From contig OY986439.1 of the NCBI GenBank assembly GCA_963920525.1, forward strand, positions 1,619,001 through 1,683,000: a DNA stretch of 64,000 bases, given 5' to 3'. This stretch comes from Dichetophora obliterata (taxonomy: Eukaryota; Arthropoda; Insecta; Diptera; Sciomyzidae). Made by a program: the position numbers and the translations under genes. Shown here piece by piece: positions 1 through 10,997 of this stretch; within the stretch, counting starts at the first letter, position 1, and each line of letters begins with the position of its first letter. A model generated the notes under the pieces. It was not told where the DNA came from and searched no databases. It worked only from the letters and a program-made list of their open reading frames with translations.

Positions 1-1299
1 AGGTTAAACATATCTAATGAACGCAACTACATTCTATCTGCCGCCTTAGAGGTGGGGCCCACACAAAAAATAGAAAAAAATGTCTGTTTTAGTTCATATC
101 AAAAAATCTACGACTACAAGGGAAATCAAATGTATGATCTGGTCTTATTAATTTTTTTCCCTCAACATTTCCTCTGAAAACACCTATAATCTGCCACACT
201 TCTTGTGGTCGCTATACAAAAACACACAAAATAGAAAATATCATTTCTCATGTACTAGAATTTTTCTTGACGAGACTCTAAAAACTTTACTCTCAGTATC
301 AAATCGCTGCCTAAGAAGTTTCACTTCAAAAATAGAATAGCAAAGCAAAACGAAAAAAAAACATCGTTCAAAACATGTATCGATTTGTCATTATTGCTAA
401 ATACTTACACAGACATTCATTTATTTATTTTTTATTTTTGGGTTTCCAAGTTAAGTTTTTACATTTTTTATTTGAAGTTTGTTTTTTGCATGTTTTTATG
501 CATTTTATGCATATTTTTTTTAAATAAATTTTATTTGCGAAAAATCTACTAGTTTTACTTTTCATAATCAAAAAATTTTTGAACCATATTTTAAGTCTTT
601 GCTGAAATAAACATTTGGAGCGACGAGGAGCAAGCCATTTATATTGAAATGATTACATTCCGTATTTTTACCGAGTTTTAAGTTGGTCAAGATTTCTCTC
701 TGTGCAAGTTTTTGCTTTTACAAAGCTTAACTTATTTCTAATACAGTCAGGCTTATCTTTTATTTCGAACCATGCAGAGAAGATATCACCAATTTTATTA
801 GAACTTGTCTCATAAAAAACAAAACTTCGTCAGCATTTGCAGGCGCTTGCAGCTGGACATGTTTTGTTCAATAAAACATACTTTTAGCAAACTTTAACAA
901 AACAAATTTGGTATATACCTCGATATCATTTTGTTTTATTTACCAATAACTACAATATCCGTAAATATCCGTAGAACGAAAGTAGTAATCAAAACAAGCC
1001 CTGAATAATTTTCTTAGATGCATTTGATTACAAGTTTTTTAAATATGCTCCATCAATTAGGGTTGAATTTAAAGTAACTCAATTAGATGATTCGAAAGTT
1101 TGACCAAAATTAAGGTCTTTTGTTTTGCTGAACTATCAGTTTTTCTAACACTTAATTTTCAGGGCTCCATGTAACCAAACGAAATAAATAATTTAAAAGC
1201 CCTTTGAGCTTTTTCTTAGTTAAAGTGTGTTCTATGAGAAAACAAAACTTTTTTGGGCTTTTTTAGAAATTTATTTTTTCCTATTTATGGCAAAAAGAA
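1..1299. other. AT-rich DNA without recognisable gene
   Basis: No recognisable coding region, RNA gene or repeat was found here. The sequence is AT-rich with many poly-A and poly-T runs, as in introns or intergenic DNA of flies. Confidence 0.5.
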
Positions 1300-1650
1300 A
1301 ACACTGTGTGGTGCATTGTTTCCACGCCCCCTTGTCCAACACCCATTTTAATGGCGGCCGTAATTACTAAGTAGAGTGCGTGGCCCGTAAGCTGAGGAAC
1401 CGTGGTATCCCGGGTTCAATTCCCAACTTAGACCGTATGTTTTTCAATTGAACAAAGATTTTTGTTCGGCCGCCACCTAGCTATTTGATATCGCAAATTT
1501 GGGATTGCATAGGAGTGAAACAGCACGTGTAAATTGTGGTCGAATACCAAATTTCGAGGCAGTGCGATACCTATAACTCCAAAGGTATACGATATCGCAA
1601 ATTTGGGTTGTATGGGTGGTGGTGCGACGCACCTTTTTTCCTTCATATCA
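1300..1650 (-). repeat. Fragment of Helitron-type 140 bp repeat
   Basis: Two pieces (about 1300-1352 and 1485-1650) match, in reverse orientation, the repeat unit arrayed at 8281-9655 and 57200-57800. Diagnostic shared words are GATATCGCAAATTTGGGTTG, ACGCCCCCTTGTCCAAC and GTGTAAATTGTGGTCGAATA. The two pieces are separated by about 130 bp that carries a tRNA-like segment. No Helitron terminus is visible, so this is a truncated copy. Confidence 0.7.
1367..1431 (+). other. tRNA-like sequence (SINE or tRNA pseudogene)
   Basis: A 6-bp acceptor-like stem (CTAAGT with ACTTAG) encloses a good pol III B-box, CGGGTTCAATTCCC, at 1411-1424. At 65 nt it is shorter than a tRNA and the anticodon arm is not convincing, so a tRNA-derived SINE or pseudogene is more likely than a working tRNA. 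It sits inside a Helitron-repeat fragment and is bracketed by GGCGGCCG (1353-1360) and its inverse CGGCCGCC (1467-1474). Confidence 0.4.
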
Positions 1651-4600
1651 TCCTTCCTTGGGCTAATGCAAATTCATCCATCATAAGCCCAAAATCATAC
1701 ACACACGAAATGCAGTCTCTTTTATAAATGTAGATTCAATGAAACACCCTGTAACCATTAGTGTGTTTAAGATAGACCCCAACTCCGGAACAGTTTTTCT
1801 TTTAGGAATAAACCAAGGAATCATATCACAAAAAATTAGAATTTTGCCCAGCCAGATTGGTCAAATCGCACACTGTGCATCAATCGAATGACAACAATTT
1901 GCGTAAAGAACATAGAAACATTATATTTTATACAATTTTACATATATAAAAATGGAAAAATACAAGGAAGTTAATGAACTTTTTATTAAAAACCTTATTA
2001 CCTGTATCGAATTTTGACAAAGATATGCTTCGCATATAACGCCTAACAGCAGACACATTTTTATTTGCACTCATTTTGTACTACGAAGTTGAGGGCTTAT
2101 GCAAGTTAAGGTAACCTTTTGCGTTAAAGTGAAACTTAATAATTTTAGTAGGATAGATTATAGCGACAACTACTCTGATTAATATGGACTTTGGTTTTTT
2201 GTTTCTGATAAATTGGTACCATAATATCTTGAGCCCAGCTGAGAAGGACTACTTTTTTCGGCGCCACCTAGCGAGACCAAAACAAGAATATAGTTTTTTG
2301 TATTATTTACGTAAAAAAAATATTTAAATTTCTTTTCACAAAAAATGTTTTTAATTGAGTCCAATTTTTAGTTTTTTCAACGTGCAATGACACCTTAAGG
2401 ATTTGGGTATTTTACATTCTAAGGCAAAAAAAGATGATTCAGCAGAATCAAAAGATCAATTTAAGCCATTTTACTTAGGATGGAGCTCAACTAAAGACTA
2501 TAGTATATGTTACATAAGCGTCTGTTCTTGCAATGAAATCTAGCAAATTCTTTAAAACATGTGTGAATCAGGTTTTAGCATTATATCAGGAAATTATAGG
2601 CTGAAGACCAAAGAATTAAAACAAGGACCTCTGCGTAGACATTTCAGCACATCACCACAAACAACACGACACTGGCTCTATTTTGGTTTATTAATTTTTA
2701 CAGTTTCCATTGGATCAAATGCTTTTTGGACCATTAAAAGTTTTTACTCTAAAAGCAGTCTTTTCCTACAAACTTTTTCATGTATTTTTAGACTAAATCG
2801 TTGTATTATTTACTTAATAGCTTGTCAGCAGCAAAAGCATGCAGTCAGTTTGTTTGACCTGAAAATAATTCAATTTCATCATTTTTAAAGTTATGTAGTT
2901 TCCCCGTTCAAAATTTGTCACAACTAAGTAAAAGTTTTGCCTGACAATCATTAAATTTTCTTTCGCGCCACACCCACAACAAAAACTTTGTGTAGCAACT
3001 TTAATTGAGCGTTAAGAAAAGTTTATTTTATATTTGATGTGACTTTTTTCTTCCCCCATGTGCGTGCGGTGGTAAACTCGAAGCTCCTGAAATTCTTTTT
3101 CTTCTACTCATACTGTCCACAATATTTCCGATTTCCTTAACTTTTCAAATAAAACTGAAATAAAGTGAAACAGCACAAAAGAAAAGTGAGGAGGAAGTGT
3201 AAAGCGCAAGAGGACAAAAAAAAAATAAATAAAAAAATTAGTATCATAAAATAAATGAGCTGCCATTAGCTACAGCTAGCATAAAATGCTATAATGAACA
3301 CCTCACCGATGTGTAGTGAAGTGGAAGCGAGGATGGGCAGCGTTCTACGGTCCGCCAAACATAGCTTGTCCAGGATGTTGTAATTACATTGCGCTAAGCA
3401 TCCCTCAGAATGCGCTCATTACAATCACATTGAAACCAACAACAGTTCTTATAAACTTCATAATAAATGACCAAAATTTGAAAATAGTTGCCCTTGCTCT
3501 GACGCCCACTTCTCCATCAAGTGAGCTGTGAGCGAAAACGCAAATCCTCTTTCACAAATTCTTCATATAGAGAAATAAGCCAACGGAACTAAATCAAATG
3601 AAACAAAGTAAAATTAAATAAGGGAACAAAGCATGGAGCACCACAAAATATCCGCAATTCACTCTGTATTCATTAGGGAAATTAAGCGCATAGAAAAAAC
3701 AAGGCTCCACAATAACGGTACAGTATGGCAAATACCTATCCATACAACCCGCATTCTAGCCACTGGTGCCACATAGCTCTTCTCTTTACTGTGCCGGTAT
3801 TTAAGTGCACCACTTACATTTCCATGCAAATTCCTTGAAAAGGATCACCGAACTGCTGCTAGTGAGTGCTTCGCGGAAGGCATCTAATGATGCCAGGATA
3901 TTAGTGCTGAATACTTTTTTTACCAACTCTTCTTCTTGCCTTGCCACCACGTCGTTATTTTGCATAAAAATAATATAAAACGGAGTAAAAAAGCAGCAAC
4001 CATTGGATGAATGGATGATGCCTTGCCATCGGTAGCCGGTGATTGCGCTTGCATAAAAGGCAATCAAGTGATTGCCGCCGGTGACGAACTCAGGATCGGC
4101 AAACACAGACAGACGAACAAATGGCAACGTGTTGGCCAAAGTAAATGAAGCAAAGTGCATTGAAGAAGGCACAATAGCAGAAAAGAAGTTACTATAGAAA
4201 TAACAAAAAATTAGGTGATGAAAATGTCAGTACTTATTGCGACTTAGAGACACTTAGGAGCAGTGACCATAATTCATTAGAATCAAACATAAATACAACA
4301 ATATATTCACACTATTCACTCAATTCATCGGGATTGCCGCGTAAAAGTCAATGAAGTTTACAAAGTTTAAGAAGAAGGAAGAAATAAAATTAAAAATTCC
4401 GATTCCTCGACCGCGGTGATTAACAACAAAACAAGCCAAGAAGTGATATTTATTCACCAACCACAACAATTACCAGAGTAGCCATAGCAAACACATCTCA
4501 ACAATGATGTAGCCAAGGTTCAATGTTTCAACCTTCAGTGGATAGGGCAATAAAAAAGCCTGAAGTTGGCTCGAGGGTGACTTTCTTATGCTTGCTCAGA

Positions 4601-7276
4601 ACTCCTCCTGCATCTCCGCCTTGGTTGTTAATATTTTTAATTGACTTTCATTATGATGATGGAAACATGAACTTTGGTGCTCCAGCTCAATAGCCTGCCC
4701 ACAACGTTTACTGGCGGTGACAAAAGGATACTCCTGTCAAAAGCAATCCTCAGACGCCTGAATCGTCTGTTGAGCCGTTGTAGGGTGGTTCACGCAGGGT
4801 TCATTAAAAATTTTACAACGCATACCTTGGCCAATGTTAATTGAATTAATAACGAAAATTGTGGCTGCCAGGTTATTTTTATGAACTAATTAAATTATTA
4901 AAGTCGTACTTTTGTGTTCCAAGCTATGCGTGCTAGTTAATAAAACGCCGTAATAACAACTTATAACACTGCAAATGAAAATTTTAAGTAGTAACGTTAA
5001 CAACCTTGTGAAGGCCAGCTAGGACAAGGAATCACGAGCTCACTAGATCCAAAGGCATTGCTTTTTATAATTAGTTTACTTTCTTACAATTTAATGTTGG
5101 CTTGATTTTCGTTTTATAGCTTATAGGCGGCTCATCTTTTTCCGTTCACATACCTCTTCAACTAGACGAGGACAACTTCAAAAGCAACAAAAAATCAATA
5201 ATCTCCATAGCGAATGCCAGTGGAATTGTTTTGAAAAGCAAGCAGATAGAGAGAACAAAGAAACAAGTATATTTTGTTGTTGTTGTACTTCTTTAAACCG
5301 GCTTTTAGCATAGTTAAGTATTTAAAGATTTGCCATTATGGTTTCTGGGTTTGTTTAAGCAGGACTTTGATTCTAACTAAGAAATTCTAACAAATAACAA
5401 AGAGAACATTTTTAACAAAGTCACCATCGCTCTATTTGGCCAACCCCATAAAATAACTTTACTGTTGTATTTCCTGAGCAGCTGCTCTCTCAGGAATTAA
5501 ATTAAAACAAATAGAAAACAAACATTTTATTTTAAAGGATACAGACTGCTCCAGAAGAGAAAGACCACCACCCTTCATGTCTTCTGTTTCTGTGGGAAGA
5601 TGATGTGGGTGTAATTTATTAAGTCAAGCGTAGCAGCTTTATTGTTATCCTGCCTTCCTATAAATCAGTCAAAACAAGTAACAAAGTTTTCGCTTGGTAT
5701 TCTTTTGGATTATTCTTAGGTTCTTTATCGTTGCTGTTTAAGTGTTTTTTATCTATACCATGGCATAAACAGTACATGTTTTTTGACTTTGACGCTCTCA
5801 AGCAGGTTTATCACAAAAGACCTGCAACAAAATATCCCCTGGACGCATGTCGTCTATGTTCAGTGAAGGTTAAGTCCGGTGAGGATTCAACAATTGAGTA
5901 GATATCGGATACGCCATAAATAAAAAATTTCTTTGAATTTCCTTCATCAGCTGATGTGGCGCCACACAAATTTGCTGACTTATCTTAATCATGTCTCTAG
6001 GCTCGGGCAGAGTTCCGTGAATCGAACTCTACTGCTTCCTCTTAAAAAGCGTATCCGTAACATTTGTCCTGAAAATGCGGCTCATGAAATCTTTAGATTT
6101 TTATAATAAAGCATTTAATCTGTCCTAGCATAGACAATCATGCTCAAAATAAGCTGCTATTCAATACCTTGCGTAGAGCTAGCTGGCTTAAATTCAGGCT
6201 GCGTGGATTCTTGTGTCGTATGGTAATAAAATTTAAATTGAGGTAATGCGATACTCAAACAACGTATGGAGCACACCGATGCTGGGTTGGTCTCATCGAG
6301 TTGGGAATGGAATTGGATCGATTTTGTGAAACACGAGTTACTCAAACAATTGAATTGAATAAATCTCAACTTCTTCTATTTTTCATGTTAGTAGCTGTTG
6401 TTGTGCTGGTTTATTATAAACGATTTGAATTGGATTGGAACGAAAAACATTGTCGATTGTGACATTTGATACTTTATACAATTTATACGTGGTAGATTTT
6501 TCTTTTTTTATGTTTTGATTTTTTGTCAGCGGCATTCATGGCATGTAGCAAGTGGTTTCTTTTTTTCCCAACCGTGAGCACTTTACGCTGAATTATGGTG
6601 TAAATTTCAAACGATGACAACCAATCAAATCGAATAAAAGCAATGCTATGGAATGAACAAAAATGCTCTTGTTGTGTTGTTAGTGTGAAAAAATAATTCC
6701 CACATTTTAAATTGAATTTTAGGCAAAGCATTCGGAGTTTTATATACTTTTGAGTCTACTGATTTTAAGATAGTTTTTATTAGTTCCAAGAAAAAATCGT
6801 TTTTGTTATGATGTGAGAATATTATGATCAAATCAGAATTAAAGGTAATATGTCACTTGTAGCAAAATGTATGCACTTATTTTGTATTAAAATTTTAGTG
6901 TCACTTTTATTCAATGCACCACGCTTAAAAATTTACACAAACATTTTGTTCAAGTTAAATACTAATTCTGTCTAAATCATTAAGAAGATTATTTAGAAAT
7001 TTGTATTGAATTTTAAAAGGAAATTATGACAAATCAAAATCCAACAACTTGGGCGATTGTTCTTTGTGGACATTCGCTTGCGTGATTGTTCATGAGGAAG
7101 AAAAACCTAAAATATTTTAAAGAAACGATTGCCCATAGAAGTTCTTGCAATTTTTTTAATTTCTTAATTTTAGGTGATGTCACATAAGCGGTTCTTCTTG
7201 CATTCGTGGTTCTCGCGGTGTTGCAACAAACTGGTAACAAATTTAAAGTGACAATATTTTACCTATACATAACCTA
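1651..7276. other. Long stretch without recognisable genes
   Basis: Only short open frames without recognisable domains occur. A lone mariner-type terminus (ACACCCTGTA near 1744) and a short word shared with the repeat at 1467 (TTCGGCGCCACCTAGC near 2258) are the only repeat hints. The 123-codon minus-strand frame at 3801-4172 has no motif I recognise. This looks like ordinary intron or intergenic DNA. Confidence 0.45.
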
Positions 7277-7452
7277 TACTACGCGTCATTAGCTTAGGGA
7301 CAGCAATACTCATTTAAATTTGTTGTAATAAAAAAAAAATATACGGAGTAAATTTATAATTTTTGTCTTCTGAATTAATGAGCATAAGAAACAAAACAGC
7401 AATCTATATAAATAAAAATCAAATGTCGTTCGTTGGTAATTGCATCAGTTGA

Positions 7453-7815
7453 GAACGGCTGAACCGATTTGGATAATTTTTTTTTAAAATGTTCGTAATA
7501 GTCCAACTTAGGTTTTTACGGAAAGAAAAATTGACCACGCCCACTTTGCGCCCACTTTTTTTGATTTATCTAAAATCGGAAAACGGCTGGACCGATTTGG
7601 ATAATTTTTTTTTAATGTTCATAGTAATCCAATTTAAGTTTTGTCGGAAAGAAAAATTGACCACGCCCACTTTTGCGCCCACTTTTTTCAATTTATCTAA
7701 AATCGGAAAACGGCTGGACCGATTTGGATAATTTTTTTTTCAAATGTTCGTAGTAGTCCAATTTAAGTGTTTACTGAAAGAAAAATTGACCACGCCCACT
7801 TTTGCGCCCACTGTT
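7453..7815 (+). repeat. Three-copy ~120-130 bp tandem repeat in Helitron
   Basis: Three units each contain ACGGCTG(G/A)ACCGATTTGG, then a poly-T stretch, AATGTTC, a GTCCAATTTAAG-like word and GAAAGAAAAATTGACCACGC. Small open frames here are translations of the repeat and not genes. Confidence 0.8.
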
Positions 7816-8280
7816 TTGATATCTATATATATAAAATTAAGTGGCAAAACTTCCTGTTCGCATACTCCTCCTAGACGGCTTGCCCGATTTTTCAGGGGTG
7901 ATTGGGGTCTGTGTGGAGGGTGCACATAAGAAATTGCATGTGTGTATCTTTGCAGATTTTGTACCACACCCCCTTTTGTCGCCCACAAATCAATAAAAAT
8001 GCTGTATTTAAGACGGTTTTGTTCGTATGAAATTAAAATTTGGTAAATAAGTTCGTATGATAACTATAATTAACTTTGAAAAATGGGCGTGGTCACAATT
8101 CATCTACGCCTACTTTAAAGAAAATATCAAAATACTTCGAAACCATTGGTCCGATTGAGCTCAAATTTTGTAAGTACGCTTTGCTTTGAGTACGAGATGG
8201 TTTAAGGGGCAATGCCACACCCCCTTTTACCTCCCACATATAAATAAAAAATTGTTGTTATCGAATAGCTTTAGTTAGAG

Positions 8281-9655
8281 TTATGGGTCGCACAGCTTAG
8301 AAATTCGGTATTCGACCACAATTTAGACGTACCGTTTCTGTGATGAAATTTTATGGGAGTGGACAAGGGGGAGGGGCACCTCCGATACAACCTAAATTTG
8401 TGATATCGAATAGCTTTGAAGTTATAGGAATTCATCTTTGGAATTCAGTTTTTGACCTCAATTTACACATGCAGTTTCAATGGTTTTATTTTATGGGCGT
8501 TGGACAGGGAGGCGTGACATCTCCCTTACAACCCAAATTTGCGATATCGTATTGCTTTGAAGTTATAGGTTGACAGCGTAAGAATTCGGTATTCGACCTA
8601 AATTTATACATGCATTTTCAATACTTACATTTTGTCGTCGTAGGGCAAAGGGGAGTGGCACTTCCCATACAACCCAACTTTGTGCTATCAAATAGTTTTA
8701 GAGTTATAAGTCGTACAACGCTGAAATTCAGTATTCGACCTCAATATACACATGCAGTTTCATTGATTCAATCTATGTTCATTGGTAAGAGGGGCGTGGC
8801 ACCTCCCATTTAACGTAAATTTGCGATATTGAATATCAGCGTCAGAATTCAGTATTCGGCCCCAATTTATACATGCAGTTTCATTAATTACATTTTATGG
8901 GCGTACGACAAGGGGGCGTGAAACCTCCTATTTAACCCAAATTAGAGATATCAAATAGCGTTGGGGTTATAGGTCTCACAGCTTTGGAATTCAGTATTGG
9001 ACCTCAATGTACACATGCAGTTTCATTGATTACATTTTATGAGCGTTGATCAAGGGGGAGTGGAACCTCCCATACAACGAAAATTTGTAATATCGAATAT
9101 CTTTGTAGTTCAAGGTCGCACAGCGTCGGAACTCAGTATTCGACCAAAATTTACGCTTGCAGATTTACTGATAAAATTTTTTAGAGTTTGTCGGGGGGGC
9201 GTGACACCTCCAATTTAACCCAAATTTGCGATATCGAATAGATTTGGAGTTATAGGTAACTCAGCCTCAAAATTCAGTATTCGACTTCAATGTACTCATG
9301 CAGTTTCATTGCTAAAATTTTATGGGCGTAGGGAAAAGGAGAGTGGCACCTCCCATACAATCAAAATTTGTGCTATCGAATAGTTTTGGAGTTATATGTC
9401 GCACAGTTTTGGAATTCGGTATTCGACCTCCATGTAGACATCCAGTTTAATTGATTACATTCTATTAGCGGTGATGAAGAGAGAGTGGCACTTCCTATAC
9501 AACCCAAATTTGTTATATCGAATAGCTTTGTGGATATAGGTCGCACAGTCTCAGAATTCAGTATTTGACCTCAATTTAGACATGCTGTTTAACTGATAAC
9601 ATTTTATGGGCGTTTGAATAGGGAGAGTGGCAGCAACGCGCCGGGTTTCAGCTAG
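8281..9655 (+). repeat. Ten-unit ~140 bp tandem array in Helitron
   Basis: Unit boundaries marked by GTTATAGGTCGCACAGC-like words fall near 8281, 8421, 8562, 8703, about 8838 (deleted), 8966, 9108, 9249, 9391 and 9532, a period of about 140-143 bp. Each unit carries ATTCGGTATTCGACC, a GCAGTTTCA word, a purine-rich GTTGGACAAGGGGGCGTGGC-like block and CCCATACAACCCAAATTTG. Units have diverged strongly from each other. The same unit recurs at 1300-1650 and, in reverse, at 57200-57800. Confidence 0.9.
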
Positions 9656-9829
9656 TTAAATAATAAAATCTACTTCAAGCAGTATTGACACTTTGTACTT
9701 CATTACTACGACTTGTTGAACTTTACAATTTATTGTTCGTCATTAGGAAAAATCCGAGCATAGTGGACGGATTTGAATTTTTTGTTTTTCTTAATGACTA
9801 ATAATATAAAGTTTAAAATTTTTACTAGT

Positions 9830-10620
9830 GCGTAATACCACAATTCTTTAAAATCACATCAAAGAAACGACTGGGCATTGACTCGTAAAGCGATTTTAAG
9901 TAGTGTAGGTTAACATTATCCAATGCCATTTTGATGGCGTTATTCGTATTCTCCATTTTCGTATACTTTCCTCGAAAACCAACCCCACACATTTTCCACA
10001 ATATTAAGGTTCAAAATAAATTATAAAAATGTTTCAAAGCCACTTCCAGTATGCTTTTGTATCTTTGTGCAGTCGTTTTTGCATATTTGAAAACCAGGTC
10101 AATCGTTCCATATCAGGAAATAGCGCTTTATACCATTACACCACCATCTCTTCTATGGTGTCTAGCTAAAAACCGTTCTTCTTTTCTTAAATCGTTACAA
10201 TAATAGCCATCACAATTGTAGCCATCAGGACAGTCTAAGTTAAATTTTTTTATTCGAGAAAACAACTCCTTTCCACTGCGTTCTCCAGGACATTGAATGT
10301 TCAGCAAATTCTAGACGAAAATGTTTACGTTGTTGATTGAGTGGTGGGTTATTCTTCAGTATTTTTTGCTGTAAGTGTTCAAATGACTTAATGACGCGAC
10401 GCAGTGTTAGTAAGCTAGCTTCAACTCCCATTTCGGCCTTGATTTTTGCTGCAGGCTTAGCCGAATTGGACACTGCACGTACTATTAATCTATTTCCAGC
10501 TGCTCTATTAGTGCGCCCTTTTTGATTTTTTTTCCATAGCCTTCAATATTTCTCAGAAATTTATTCACCATATTTTTGCTTTTCCAAATTTTAGCAGCAA
10601 TTACAAAAGGTACGTACCCT
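9830..10620 (-). pseudogene. Tc3-like transposase, decayed
   Basis: Conceptual minus-strand translation gives a helix-turn-helix-rich N-terminal half ending in HSMSWRTQWKGVVFSNKK, then fragments resembling CPDGYNCDGYYC, VMVWAAISYYG-like and NIVENVWGW. The last matches the third catalytic block of Tc1/Tc3 DDE transposases (normally LNPIENLWG). Family role: cut-and-paste transposition of its own inverted-repeat element at TA sites. The longest clean frame is 10240-10473; several frameshifts and stops break the rest, so it cannot encode a working enzyme. Start and end are approximate. Confidence 0.7.
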
Positions 10621-10997
10621 TTTTCATGAAACGCTTAAATTTTAGCTTTTTCAGCTTCACTTTAAACTTTTCCTCCGTCATTTTTCGAAAAAAAGTATTT
10701 TATGCAATTACTATGCAAGTAGAAATTAATCACAATGATAACTTTTGCACAATTTTTCGCTATCACGCAAAAATTAGTTATGTCCTTATCCTAATGACGC
10801 ATTTCAAAACGTTCGTTCTCACATGCTTGCAACAATTTTTTGCCGAAACTGAAAGGGACTTATCACAATGTTTTTGCAAAACTACAGTGGAATATATTAA
10901 AATTAATTTTTCATAAAAAACAGGTTTATAACCTTAATAGTTTTTTTTATTAACTTTCATCGATGTGCATATGTCCTTAGGCTAATGACGCGCAGTA

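Larger units (their letters stand above)
7403..9655 (+). mobile_element. Non-autonomous Helitron inserted in Tc3-like element
   Basis: The element starts TCTATATAAATAAAAAT and ends GCGCCGGGTTTCAGCTAG, fitting the Helitron rule of 5'-TC and 3'-CTRR with insertion between A (7402) and T (9656). A GC-rich quasi-palindrome (AACGCGCCGGGTT) lies just before the end. No Rep/helicase gene is present. A second Helitron-like start (TCTATATATATAAAATTAAG) lies at 7822, so the unit could be two nested or fused elements; the true 5' end may be either. It contains two different tandem arrays. Confidence 0.75.
7277..10997 (-). mobile_element. Tc3-like transposon interrupted by a Helitron
   Basis: The left end reads TACTACGCGTCATTAGC and the reverse complement of the right end reads TACTGCGCGTCATTAGC, with TA on both outer flanks (7275-7276 and 10998-10999), as expected for Tc1/mariner TA target duplication. 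Inner copies of the same motif occur near 9730 (CGTCATTAGGAAAA) and, inverted, near 10780-10795, as in Tc3 elements with extra transposase sites. The transposase lies on the minus strand at about 9830-10620. Subtracting the Helitron insert (7403-9655) leaves about 1.47 kb, the usual size of a Tc1/Tc3 element. The gene is decayed. Confidence 0.8.

Noticed and set aside
3801..4172. 123-codon minus-strand open frame
   Set aside because: No motif, no splice or promoter signals that stand out, no recognised family.
8340..8813. Small open frames in the Helitron array
   Set aside because: They are translations of the tandem repeat unit itself.
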